Source of the DNA: Dimargaris cristalligena
Lineage: Eukaryota; Kickxellomycota; Dimargaritomycetes; Dimargaritales; Dimargaritaceae
Assembly: GCA_027576995.1 (NCBI GenBank)
Contig: JANBQC010000441.1
Coordinates: forward strand, 1-23,880
Length of the DNA: 23,880 bases
Direction of reading: 5' to 3'
The notes beneath the pieces are model-generated. The model was not told the DNA's origin and ran no database searches. It saw nothing but the letters and a program-made list of their open reading frames with translations. Within the stretch, counting starts at the first letter, position 1. Each line of letters starts with the position of its first letter. Made by a program: the position numbers and the translations under genes. Shown piece after piece: positions 10,901-20,990 of this stretch.

Positions 10901-11104
10901 CTGGATGCTCTGTTGTTCGGTATCGACCTGGGTCCGCATCACCTGCTGGATTTGGGAGTCGGTTTGGTCAATGTGGGCCTTGATGTTGTCACTCACGGTG
11001 TCCAGCCCCCACAGTGCCATTTCGTTTGGGAACAGCGTATTAACGCAATCTACGGTGGGGAAGTGTTCGGAGTCGAGGGCTGAACTGCCCGGCGGAGAGG
11101 CCAT
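7916..11104 (-). CDS. VPS53: VPS53, GARP tethering complex subunit
   Basis: Five exons on the minus strand: 11104-9324, 9160-9091, 8956-8871, 8653-8497, 8326-7916; together 834 residues, within the size range of fungal Vps53. Vps53 with Vps51, Vps52 and Vps54 forms GARP, which tethers endosome-derived vesicles at the trans-Golgi network. Family features in order: the N-terminal FPNE block (25-28), long coiled coil (about 35-125), helical Vps53_N region with RMHMLSTATDQL, RTFCDKFVE at the exon 1/2 join, CRQISEVGAEQ, IQAIKTILLEMPS, SRIEAILKAILAPQEP, then a polar Ser/Thr-rich tail. The start is the ATG at 11104 in a near-ideal context (CACCATGG). The frame is open further upstream, but those extra residues look like 5' UTR. 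The fourth intron (8496-8327) begins GCAAGT instead of GT; the frame and family alignment require it. The only other reading is a sequencing error at that base. Confidence 0.94.
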
Positions 11105-12803
11105 GGTGACTACAGGGCAAATGGAATGAGTGAGAGGGGGGAAATATAGTAAGATGAATGCAAGAAAATGGCTAGAGATGCTAAGTTTCAAATAAAAATA
11201 CAATGCGGACAATGGAGAGCCTAGTCACTCTATACAAGTATCTGAGAACTGGCATACTGCGAAAATCCAGTACAGCTCCTTGTTACACATATAGAACTTT
11301 AATAAAACGCTCTATTAGTCGTGAATATGAGTAATACAGCGGATCGTTGTGGAATTGGAGGATTAATGAGTGATTGCACCCCTTCGGTGTTCCTGCCGCT
11401 TACTCGATTACTCTCTAGAAGAGTAGATGCCATTTACTTGCCAATTTAGCTGCTGAAATGGCGGGACGGGTCTCTCTCTATTGGTTAACTAATGAACTGT
11501 CTGGTATAATTCAGATTCTTGAAATTCCGGGCTACTCTACGCAATCTTTTAATTGTATATTGTGGATTATGTACATATAAAAGCACAAATCTCTTAACTA
11601 TAGGCCTGGTTGAGGATTACTAAACTTTTCGAAGTTGCCCTAAGCCATACCTAGATGTATAGTTAGTAATTTACTGAAAGCATTTCCAGCTGCTATCTCT
11701 AGCTGCTACCGCGCAAAGCGCTAGTCTCAATCAACTTGCGGTATATTATGTACACGCAAGTATGAAATGTCGAATAGATGGGCCATCATTCGGAAGGTTT
11801 CTTCAAAGCAAGTCACATCTACATAGCCAATTACACAATAATAAATAAATGGTGAATGTGAATAGTTTAGAAAAAACCACTGGTAGTAGTTTTGTTAGGT
11901 ATTCGTCATAAATATAAATAGCACAAGTGAAAATACAAATCGATGGTCCATATTATGCAGCAGTGAGGGATAATAATATTAGAGTGGGTTATTAAGGTAG
12001 TATTAACAGGCTCGATATTTGGTATTGTATGGACATCCGCTCGGTAATGGGGATGAATGTAGCTGGCAAAATAGTTGTACATGAATAACGGAGAAGTGAA
12101 GGCGCATTTTTCAGCCAATTGTACACAAATCAATCTCCATCAGGGGATGTTAGTGTTCTAGTAAAATAAAGCAGGGTTGAACTCACAGGGCTGGGGTAGC
12201 AAACCGTCTTACCTGTGAAACTACATACTATTTGTCATCGACTGAATTGCTTGAGACCTAATAAACTGTTGTTACGTGTAAAAAACGGAGGAAATACGAC
12301 ATCCCGAAGTAGGTTTATTACTATCCAATCAATATTTTTATAACATTCAATCACCAGGAATCATGGCCATATTCGGAGGAGCCCCATGATAATACCGCTT
12401 TTGATTCGGAAAATCACCAAGCCTGGAGTCCAGTAAACATGTGCCACTCCCTAAAGTAAAGCTAGAAGTAGTAGTAAACCAGTCCCACTCCGTCAGCAGC
12501 GGCCATTCTTCAAATACTTAGCCCAGGAACGATGAATGTGATACAGTAACAAGGGCTCACTCTGCTTTTCCTCGCTGTTTTATACCATTTTGCAACACAC
12601 GGCACCCGTGGCCCCAGCACCAGTACCATCCCAACGGGCTTTGCCTATGCCAGTTGACTTTAGAAACACGTCACAGTTAAACCAACTCTTGCTTGGTTCC
12701 ATCAATATATTGCTCATTCCGACATTTCCTTACTTCTGTCTATAACAATTCCGCTTCGGTTTTCCCTGGTATCTTTAGCTACCTGGTACCTATTTGGCTC
12801 ACA
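11105..12803. other. Divergent intergenic region between VPS53 and ATG29
   Basis: About 1.7 kb between divergently transcribed genes; both promoters must lie here. Small open frames, such as 11906-12133 on the minus strand, have unlikely composition. No tRNA, repeat or transposon was recognised. Confidence 0.5.
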
Positions 12804-15543
12804 ATGCACAACCCTCGTCACCTCAAAAGCCCTATACCAGTCGACCAGGTCAGCGCAATGGACGAACACCCCTCCATGTCCCTATCGACCCGCACCAACC
12901 CACTACCCCCACAGCAGCGCCCCATTCATGTAGTCATCCGCGTCCCATGGAATCGCCCGGCCAACTTCGTTGAACCTACTGCGGTAAGTCTTTTCAAAGG
13001 CCCTCCTGCCACGCGCATTTAACGGACAAGGCCACCAACGCCCATCCGGTGGTACCTAGCCTTTTGCCTCACTATGTCAATTGGCCCTTGTAATGGGCAA
13101 GGGATAGCCATGGATAGACATTAATCCGCTTTCTCCAACTTTTTTGCACAAACTGCTCCTCGACTACGATGTACCATGGGGTTCTTGTCCCTTTAACACC
13201 CTCCTCACCTATATAGACGGTTTGGACCAAGGCCAAACAACGGACCCTCTGGTACCACATCAGCCAGAACTCCCGAAATTCCATCGACTGGGAAATGATA
13301 TCGCGACAACTCGGCATTCCTATTCCAGAGCTGATGCGTTTTTCTACTTTCCTGTACGAAAAACAAATCCAACAGTTGAAAGAACAACTGTATATCCACG
13401 AGCAACAGAGTCCGCACTCGTCACGCGCCTCCACTCACCCGGCGACGGAGTTCCCGCTTTTGCCGGTCCCGTCGCAAGCAATGTTAGTGGCTGCCACCGA
13501 CTCTCTATTCCTTGGACCACCTCCCGGCTCACCAGTGGCCCACCCTAAGCCAGACCTGCTTTCCCCATCGACTCACTCGGCGCCCACCCGCTCCCTCCCC
13601 CATTCGGAGTCGCCAGTCTCTAATCACCCTGAGGTTTCTATTTATAGTAATCCTCTGCCCCCACCCCATGTTGCCAACATGGCTTCCACCCTCTCCCGGC
13701 CCGATGATTCCGATACGGATCATCTCTCCTCGGCCGCCTTATCGACCCATCTAGCCAATGCGAACATTGTCAGTGTGGAGTCTCTATCTCAACTTGACCA
13801 GTCTCGAGCTCCGACTGGCGCCTCCCCACTGGAGCTATCGAATGGTGATGCATTTGAGGCCCTGGAACACTCGGTTATTATTAGAAACCCCTCGCGGGAT
13901 AGTCAGCTAAATTCAACTGCCCCGAGCTTCGACATGGGCGCGTCTCTACCTATGACGGCTTCCACGTCGCTTACTAGCCCTTTGGCCCAATCCCTGTCCC
14001 CCCAGGGACCAACGGTTTCTAGCGTCCACTTATCCACCCATATATCTGAGGCTCCTAATGCGGCGTCTAGCCCTCCCCGATTTCCGATCTATGAGACACC
14101 AAGTGATGGCTACGGTAAGAATTGAGCAACCTGTTTGTATTTACGCTGGATGTTATTGGCCCTTAGCTAGCCGAATCTAAAATACACCCTTGGATTAAGT
14201 GGCTGTCTTGTAGCTCATATCTTCAGTTACATGGGCCTTTTCGATTAACTGGACGTAAATGCAATTGACCTGACTCAACCACTCATTTCTATGTGTACCT
14301 ATATATTTATCTATGTTTACATTGCCCTATTCTTTAGCATCAGTTATTCAAGAGGCAACTGCTCATAATATGGTCACGGTACCCCTTGTCCGAGCGCTTC
14401 CCCTCACATCAAGTAAACCGCCGTCTGGTGTAGCCTCCATTCAGCTATCACTTCCCAAGTCTCTCCCCCAGCCCCTACAAGGTAAGAATGCATTACAACG
14501 AGTTTTTCGAATATACTTCTAACACAGTAGTGGTTGTTTGTCTATAGGGTTATTAGGTCTCTAGAATACCCTCCTAGGTTGATCGATTGCATACGGCGAA
14601 TCATCTGACATATTTACTCAGCTACTTACCGCTTCTTTTCACGTGTGTACCTTATCTTATAGGTGTAACAGGGATATCCCAATCACCCACCAAGCCCGAT
14701 TCGAATCTAGGCCCCAACTCACTACCTCCTACCACCTCATACACCCAATCACCCGCTATGGCAAGACCTCCGCCACCCACGGTAGCCCGTTTGTCACTGG
14801 GCCGCCGAAATGAAGCGCTGCCATTACTGACGCGCCTGAACAGTCACTTGGAAATTCCTGTGCAATCAGCCACGTCCCCAGGTACTCCCCGCCGGTCTTC
14901 CCGATCGCCAGCTGTGATTCAGGCCGAATGTAATTTCTGGGTTCTTTTACCTTTAGTGCTCACCCTATCTGTCGCCTCGCCGATGTACGGCCTCCCCATT
15001 ACCACACCCATATATCTATCTATCTATCTGTCTATCGATATGTATCTGTACTCTTCCAGCCATCCTATTTCGATATGGATCATGTTGGCTAATAGTTCCC
15101 CTAGATAGATTAGACTTCTGATACAGGTCAAGCGCTACCGAAGTCGCCGTATTCTATTAATTGTTGATTGTTGACTAATCAACCCTTCTTTCATATTCAT
15201 ACACATGTGTATCACTTTATATTCGGCAACCGAAGCGGCCTCATCGCGTGCCTCAAGTATTTCGGGCTACTCATCATTTAGCGACCTATCAGGTGAGTAT
15301 TTTTGCCACCATTAGTCCATCCGGGCCGGATACCCAGCTGACTAGCATTTTAATATTCTATACGTCCTGACGGCAATTTCCCACAGGCCTACTCTGCATT
15401 CTATTTACTAATCCTCGATTGAATCCATACAACTGCCATATTGCGCATATTTTGTAACCTCTTCATTTTCACTCCAAGATTCGTCAGTGACACAATCAGC
15501 CATGGTTGATGCCTTCATGTCGCGCATTGGGTCTCGTGTGTAA
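12804..15543 (+). CDS. ATG29: ATG29, autophagy scaffold subunit
   Basis: Six exons: 12804-12983, 13217-14114, 14338-14481, 14663-14929, 15236-15292, 15479-15543; all phases agree and give 536 residues. Atg29 binds Atg17 and Atg31 in the scaffold that recruits the Atg1 kinase to the phagophore assembly site. The conserved N-terminal domain spans about 39-115: IHVVIRVPWNRPANFVEPTA, then VWTKAKQRTLWYHIS, IDWEMISRQLGIPIPEL and FLYEKQIQQLKEQL. The middle is a long Ser/Pro-rich, probably disordered region that makes the protein much longer than yeast Atg29. The last two exons restore a typical fungal Atg29 C-terminal block, FSDLSDSSVTQSAMVDAF. A second in-frame ATG at 12858 has a stronger context (GCAATGG), so the first 18 residues may be absent. 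The weakest junction is the exon 4 donor (GTAATT at 14930). The stop TAA overlaps a GTAAGT donor. Confidence 0.85.
15013..15036 (+). repeat. TATC tetranucleotide microsatellite
   Basis: Six TATC-type units, the fifth reading TGTC, within the proposed fourth intron of ATG29. It supports that stretch being non-coding. Confidence 0.85.
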
Positions 15544-16460
15544 GTTATTTGATTTGGACTTTGATGGCCGGGTGTCCGGACTGACCTAGGACCTACCCTA
15601 GTTTGCATATTGTAGGAGCACTACACCGTTTTAACCACTTTTTGTGTACTGTCTCTTCTGAACACACAACATTCCTTTGTCCGTCGCTAGATCGATATTT
15701 TCCAAGAAGAGTCAACTTTTCCCCTGGAAATAAACCACCGTTTTAGCTGTCGTATACAACCTCCTCCCCAATCCCGTGAGCTTCTTTGGCACATTTGCAA
15801 TAATATATATCATTGGTTTCAACAAACTAGAACTAATGGATCGGGTGGCCTTAATCCTACCCATCCCACTCAATACCTCCTATTACCTACCTATATTGGC
15901 TCTTCCTGTAATTTAAGAGTTAACACCTTTTGTCCAATTCTGTATAATAATTTAATGCAATATGTTTGCTCAGTGAATTATCACACCACCTGATTATATT
16001 TTTGGTAAAGTGACATGCGTTTGCATGAACTACAATATAGAGTAGGGGCTGGCGAAAACTTATTGCACAGAGGTTAGCTAACGTTAGAAGTTATTGCAAT
16101 GGTTATGCAAGTGTTGGTGTTTGAATGCACAGCAGGCTGTCATTTCAATCACGTGAGTGGTATACACTGTCTCGCTCTCATATTTCCAAGGGCCAACTAC
16201 GAGGGTTTGAACGGAAATAAGCGAGTGTTTCTTGGCTAGCCTTGTTGCGCTCCGTTCCAGCCAAAGCTGCCTTCCAAGCAACAGCACTATTTAGCCTGAG
16301 GTTAAGCATAAACAAAGGACACAATTCCCCAGTCAACTTCCCGTTTTTCGGTTCCATATACGCCATTGCAACTTATTTCTAGGTACACTGTACATTGTCA
16401 CCGAATGCTATATTTCGACTCTAACACCATTGGCCAATAACTTACCGACATTCCCTGACC
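15544..16460. other. Spacer between ATG29 and HAUS1
   Basis: About 0.9 kb holding the ATG29 3' UTR and the HAUS1 promoter. Minus-strand frames at 16084-16366 overlap each other and have no protein character. Nothing else was recognised. Confidence 0.5.
15729..15734 (+). terminator. Candidate polyadenylation signal of ATG29
   Basis: AATAAA 186 nt past the ATG29 stop. Motif and spacing only. Confidence 0.35.
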
Positions 16461-18003
16461 ATGCCCTCCGATGGACAACCGCTAAACTCTGTCTCCCATT
16501 TACAGTGGTCCGAAGCCCTGGAATGGCTATCGACGGCCCTTGCCTGTGCCTCCACTAGCTCCGGGGCCGGTTCCTTAGCTACTGACCCCACCCGGTTAAT
16601 AACTCCCCAAGTGGAAAAGACCCCCGAGACCTTGGCTTTATTGCAGTACCTCCGAAGACAGGTCGAACAGCGTGAGCGTACCGGTCCGGTGGTGGGACGG
16701 GCCCAGGACCGACTCCGAGCTGAATATCAGGGTACCTATGAACTTTATAGCCGGACTCTCCAGCGGTTAGGCGTGCCTTGGGAATCACTTCCGGACTCGC
16801 TTCAATTGACACTAGAAGCCCTGGCGGATATCGCCGGGATCCTCCAACTCCGGGACTGTCACGCCAGCAGGTAGGTCGTATTATTAATACATTGATGTTA
16901 GTCCTCAACCACTATCCCTGGATAGGCTGGGTCATAACGATCAATGGCCATGTCTATTGCTATATTGTCTTTTTTATATATTTCAATATGTGCCAATAAT
17001 AAGGTATGTCATTCACGCCTTCAGTGAGCATGGACTAGCGCTAACCTCCGAGACAGTTCGCCACTACTCGTGTATATTTCTATGACATGAAACTACTAGC
17101 TACCAGGGGGCTTTATTTGACTTGGCAAATCAGCAGCGACAGACTCAGCTAGAACTCAACCGTATAGAACGACAGCAACGCCGAGTCACTCACCATAAAC
17201 GAGCTGCGCGCCAGCAACTGTCAGTTATCCGAAGGTAATGCACGGTATACCCATTCAGAGACATTATCGGACGGTACTCTAGCGGACGTTTACCCGATGA
17301 CTAACGAAACTGGGTTATATTAATGTATTTTTTTATGTATAACCAATCGGGCGTATTCAATATTTGCATCTATTGCTTGGTTTCCACGCTACGACTTGGA
17401 TTATTCGCGATAAACACGGCAAAATCAACAGTACCATCCGCGATAGTAGCGCAGTCAAACCCGCTGAAGAACAAAAGATGAGGGAATGGCGGCATAACGC
17501 TCAGCTTCTAGCCCAAAAGGGCGAGGAATACCGGGATCGGGCCGATCATCTGATTAACCAGTACAACTCCTTGGGGGTTGAGACTAAACGGTTGGATTAT
17601 GCTACGCTCAAAACTACCGATCGCCACGTCGATGAACTCTCGAAGTCTCTGGCCCAAAAGTCGTCCAAACTAGAAAGCTACATGGCCCTGCCACCGGTAC
17701 GTAATAATACCAATGCATTTGAGGGCATTGTCTTGGGCCTCTAATATCATTTTTTTGAAAGACCGATGCGATTCTTTCCGGCTGGGCTCTGCGCTTATAT
17801 TAACCACGGCAAGGAACCATTACTGACCAATTGCCAACCACTACAACCCACAATTGACACTGTAAACCCCTTTATCGTATATTCGGGATTGCTAGGATTT
17901 GACCTTGGCCACCATCGAGCTTACCGAAGCGAACATGGCCCTCAAGTCGCTCCAGGAGGACAGGGAAGAGCTACTTTGTAAGATTGCGGAGCAAATGCAA
18001 TAA
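16461..18003 (+). CDS. HAUS1: HAUS1, augmin complex subunit 1
   Basis: Four exons: 16461-16870, 17100-17234, 17432-17696, 17896-18003; 305 residues. Augmin (HAUS) binds existing spindle microtubules and recruits gamma-tubulin so that new ones branch off; HAUS1 is one of its coiled-coil subunits. The match rests on the C-terminal half: a long coiled coil with REWRHNAQLLAQKGEEYRDR, then LAQKSSKLESYMALPP, corresponding to the KKKLESYLDLMP region of animal HAUS1. A closing helix follows with IELTEANMALKSLQED. The N-terminal part (1-135) is helical, with VPWESLPDSLQLTLEALADIA aligning loosely to the middle of HAUS1. The start ATG at 16461 has context GACCATG. Exon 2 is placed at 17100 (TACTAG acceptor) because this keeps phase; the next AG downstream would not. 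Identification comes from family resemblance by eye, so a different coiled-coil protein is possible but less likely. Confidence 0.82.
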
Positions 18004-19207
18004 GGGCCTCTCTTTCACGCCAAGCCCATTTGTATATCATTACTCGGATTTCTGGGATGCCTTATTATTAATGAAATTACCTTTTGTCATTCATGATAAA
18101 GGATATGTATGACACGCTCTTGGTTGACTAGAAACCTACGGTATTTTGCCAATCCCAACGGATATGGTATTGTAGGTATACTTTCAAATAGCCGAGATAG
18201 ATTGTAGTATTTAATAATAATAATAGTAATATGTATAAAATTGTAGCGGTCCTGAATACCCCAAGCAGGCCCATGTCTCCACCATCAATTCCACACTGGG
18301 GTAAATAACAAGGCGAGCATACCGTTATAGAAATGCTTTTAGTGGAAATTAGCGTATAAGGCATTACCTCCTTAATGGGAATGGAAACCTTCCCGCCCCG
18401 TTGAAAGACTCTCTGGCATAAGTTGAACAGTGATATTAGTACAACTACGTAGTTACCGACAACCCGAAGTTAGCGGATTCTGTACTTTACTTATAGGGAG
18501 GGGGGGGCATTGGATAGAGGGAAGCCCCCACTTCCCTACTTCCATATTACACCAATCATTGGTGTACCACATTCTCTCCACATTATAGAGCGGGTGGGCC
18601 CATGTAACCCATCTGTCTGTTCCCCACATACTAGTTTGCCTATGGCCCCACCGCTCGTTTTGTTTAAGGCAGTGGGGTCACTAATATGTAAGACACGGAT
18701 GCTTTTGATCGGCCATTAGCAAGAGTAGTTCCTACTTTGGCCCCATTCGCCCAGGCCTCCGTTGTCTCGCGCTTTGATAAGTCCCCCCGTCCCTGTCTTT
18801 CAATAATCTTCCGGCAGGGCTAAAGAGTAAAGCCAACATCCCCTCCCCATTCATAGCATACTAGCCTATGTGTAATACTTTTACTGAACCTGTAATATCA
18901 GAATAGTAATTCCAGAGGATATTCAGCTGTGCTTGATATAAATGACAGTGCGGTCGTATAGTGGTTATGCACATATATTTATTTAATGGATTCTAGTGTA
19001 TTCCATCCTTCTATGACTATTTAGTATAAAGCTGGATGACCAAACCCTCCAAACATACCACTTTCCCTCTCCATTTCTTTCTTCCCGATAGCATAACAGG
19101 TTCACTTCATTTCTATATGTTGTATGCCCCCTTCTATTCTCTGTTATGTAGACATTTCTATGTTAGCCTGTGATATTCTGAACGTTATTTTATATCACCA
19201 ATTCCCG
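18004..19207. other. Spacer between HAUS1 and the secreted protein gene
   Basis: About 1.2 kb. The open frames at 18128-18364 (-) and 18510-18719 (+) lack protein-like composition. A short tRNA D-arm-like sequence at 18953-18972 is the only notable motif. The right end should hold the promoter of the next gene. Confidence 0.5.
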
Positions 19208-20766
19208 ATGCGGTGGCCTTTACTTCACTTGATAATCTCAGTTTGGGCCCTACTCGCCATAGTTTTAGGCAACGAAACTTCAGTCATTTTTGACAGTCAT
19301 GACAGGTCAGCCACCATTCCAAACCCCAGGACTAATTCCAAAAGGACTACCTTTCCAAGTGAAATTATCGCTCAAGTATTCAATTTCGCGGATAAGGCAA
19401 CGCTTCTTGGGTTAATTCTCGAAGAATCTACATTTGAGCAATACGCACGAACGGCGTTAGTCAATCAGGTACGTTGTTCGCCTATATACCGGCCATTTAA
19501 ACCGACAATTGGTTTAAGGTTATCCCAATATTCTTAATATATCGGCTATTCGTGATTCCTCCAAAAGCCACCCCTAATTGCACTTCCTTCTAAAATCCAA
19601 TGGTATTCCCTGCTAATAATTTATCTATAATCCTAACTAAAAAGTTGGTATCGGAATGGGAGGCAACCACCGCCCAGTCCGAGCTAATTCTATCGAACCA
19701 GGCTGATTGGAACCGGTTTGCCGTCGCCCTTAACCTCTTGACTCCACTAGAAACCTGGGACGTTTATCTTTCCAAAATCGCCACCCTTCTGGTGGGTCAA
19801 TTGTCCTACAGCGACATTTACCGACTTCAGACATTCGGTACCGCAAGTATAACGCAGTTCATTCGCGCCCAGGCCTATCTTCGGTTTTGTCAAGTCAACC
19901 TGGCCAACCCCTATATGACCCAAAACCAACGCACCTCTATAGACCTGGCCCAACTGGCCCCCGTCGATGTATACCGCGAATTTCCCCTGGTGGCCCGAGC
20001 CTCGGCGGACACCCTGTTGGGATTATTTCGGCTGCTAACGGCGGTCAAAAAACCCCTGGGAGTCAAGGATCCGGTCATGACCGATACCCTCCAGCACCTC
20101 GACTTACAGCCCATCTCCATTTACAGTGGCGTTTCCCACTTTTTACCCGATATCATACAACGTACCATTACAGCGGGCTTATGGTGGCTTCAGCGAACCG
20201 GGCAAACCGCCGAATTCGATCGTTTTTTCAACCAAGCGAAGGGGTATTTGTTCGGCGAGGTCGATCGCCATTCGGTTTCCGGCGGACACTACTGGCCACG
20301 CTTAGCCATTTGGTTGGTGGACCACTTCGAGCGCTACGTGCAGTTCGGTATGGTTATGGCCACTTTCGATCAGAATCCAGCAGGCCGCATCGGTGGACTG
20401 GAGAAGCATTTAGTTGACCTGGAACCGATGCTGCCCTGGGCAGGTTCGGGATTACAGGAGCGCCGAACTCAGTTCATTGCGGCACTCAGCGAACTTAAAT
20501 TAACCCGCCCTTTGGCGTATTTCCGTACCATCTGGCCCGGGATTAATTACGACCAGGGCAACTATGTGTTTAACTATCCATTACCTGGCAACTACCTACG
20601 ACTGGATAACGAGGGGCATCTACATGTCGCGGTCCCGTCAGCCCGTCTTTTGGACCCGTCTTTACTCCCAAACGCTACTAGCTCAAACGCCTTAATTGCC
20701 GAATGGAACCTAAAGGACTATCCTTTTGTGAAGCACATGCACGAAATGGCCACCGCACAAAGCTAG
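19208..20766 (+). CDS. Secreted protein of unknown function with F-box-like segment
   Basis: Two exons, 19208-19468 and 19645-20766, joined in phase 0 with a GTACGT donor and an AAAAG acceptor; 460 residues. The ATG at 19208 is chosen because it starts directly at a signal-peptide-like stretch: MRW, a hydrophobic core (about 4-20), then GNETS with a possible N-glycosylation site at N22. Residues about 49-85 read FPSEIIAQVFNFADKATLL and onward, which resembles an F-box (Leu/Phe-Pro-x-Glu-Ile-Ile pattern). The remaining 375 residues are mostly helical with aromatic-rich patches (SGGHYWPRLAIWLVDHFERY, PGNYLRLDNEGHL) and almost no cysteine. I recognise no catalytic motif. F-boxes act in the cytosol or nucleus, so a signal peptide beside one is contradictory. 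Either the F-box likeness is accidental or the N-terminal hydrophobic stretch is an anchor. It may belong to a lineage-specific family. An upstream in-frame ATG exists at 19124. Confidence 0.75.
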
Positions 20767-20949
20767 ACCGGGAGGACCATCGTTTAATTATGGGGATACT
20801 ATAATGGAATAGCCAGTTAGAAAAAGAGTGCCATTGTTTACTGCCATCAATATCCAGTTTGCGGGCCTATCTTTTTGGCAATTAAATACATCACAATCGG
20901 CTTACAAAATACGCCTACACCTACATAAATAATTATATTTATACAAATT

Positions 20950-20955
20950 AATAAA
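20950..20955 (+). terminator. Candidate polyadenylation signal of the secreted protein gene
   Basis: AATAAA 184 nt past the stop at 20766 and only 36 bp before the 3' end of the convergent HTD2 coding sequence, so the two 3' UTRs probably overlap. Confidence 0.35.
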
Positions 20956-20990
20956 CTAATTACATTCTGATTGGATCTAATCAGGCTGGA

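Noticed and set aside
11906..12133. 75-codon minus-strand frame in the VPS53-ATG29 spacer
   Set aside because: AT-rich, rich in Ile, His and Tyr, with no start context or domain; most likely random.
14698..14711. tRNA B-box-like GATTCGAATC
   Set aside because: Lies within ATG29 coding sequence with no A-box or foldable tRNA around it.
14587..15108. 173-codon plus-strand frame taken as a gene of its own
   Set aside because: Only 14663-14929 is protein-like. The rest is intron, including a TATC microsatellite, so the coding part was assigned to ATG29 exon 4.
17029..17069. Possible extra HAUS1 exon (reads SEHGLALTSETVRHYS)
   Set aside because: Phases agree, but it would need a 30-nt intron before 17100, too short to splice. 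The direct join 16870/17100 fits the family better.
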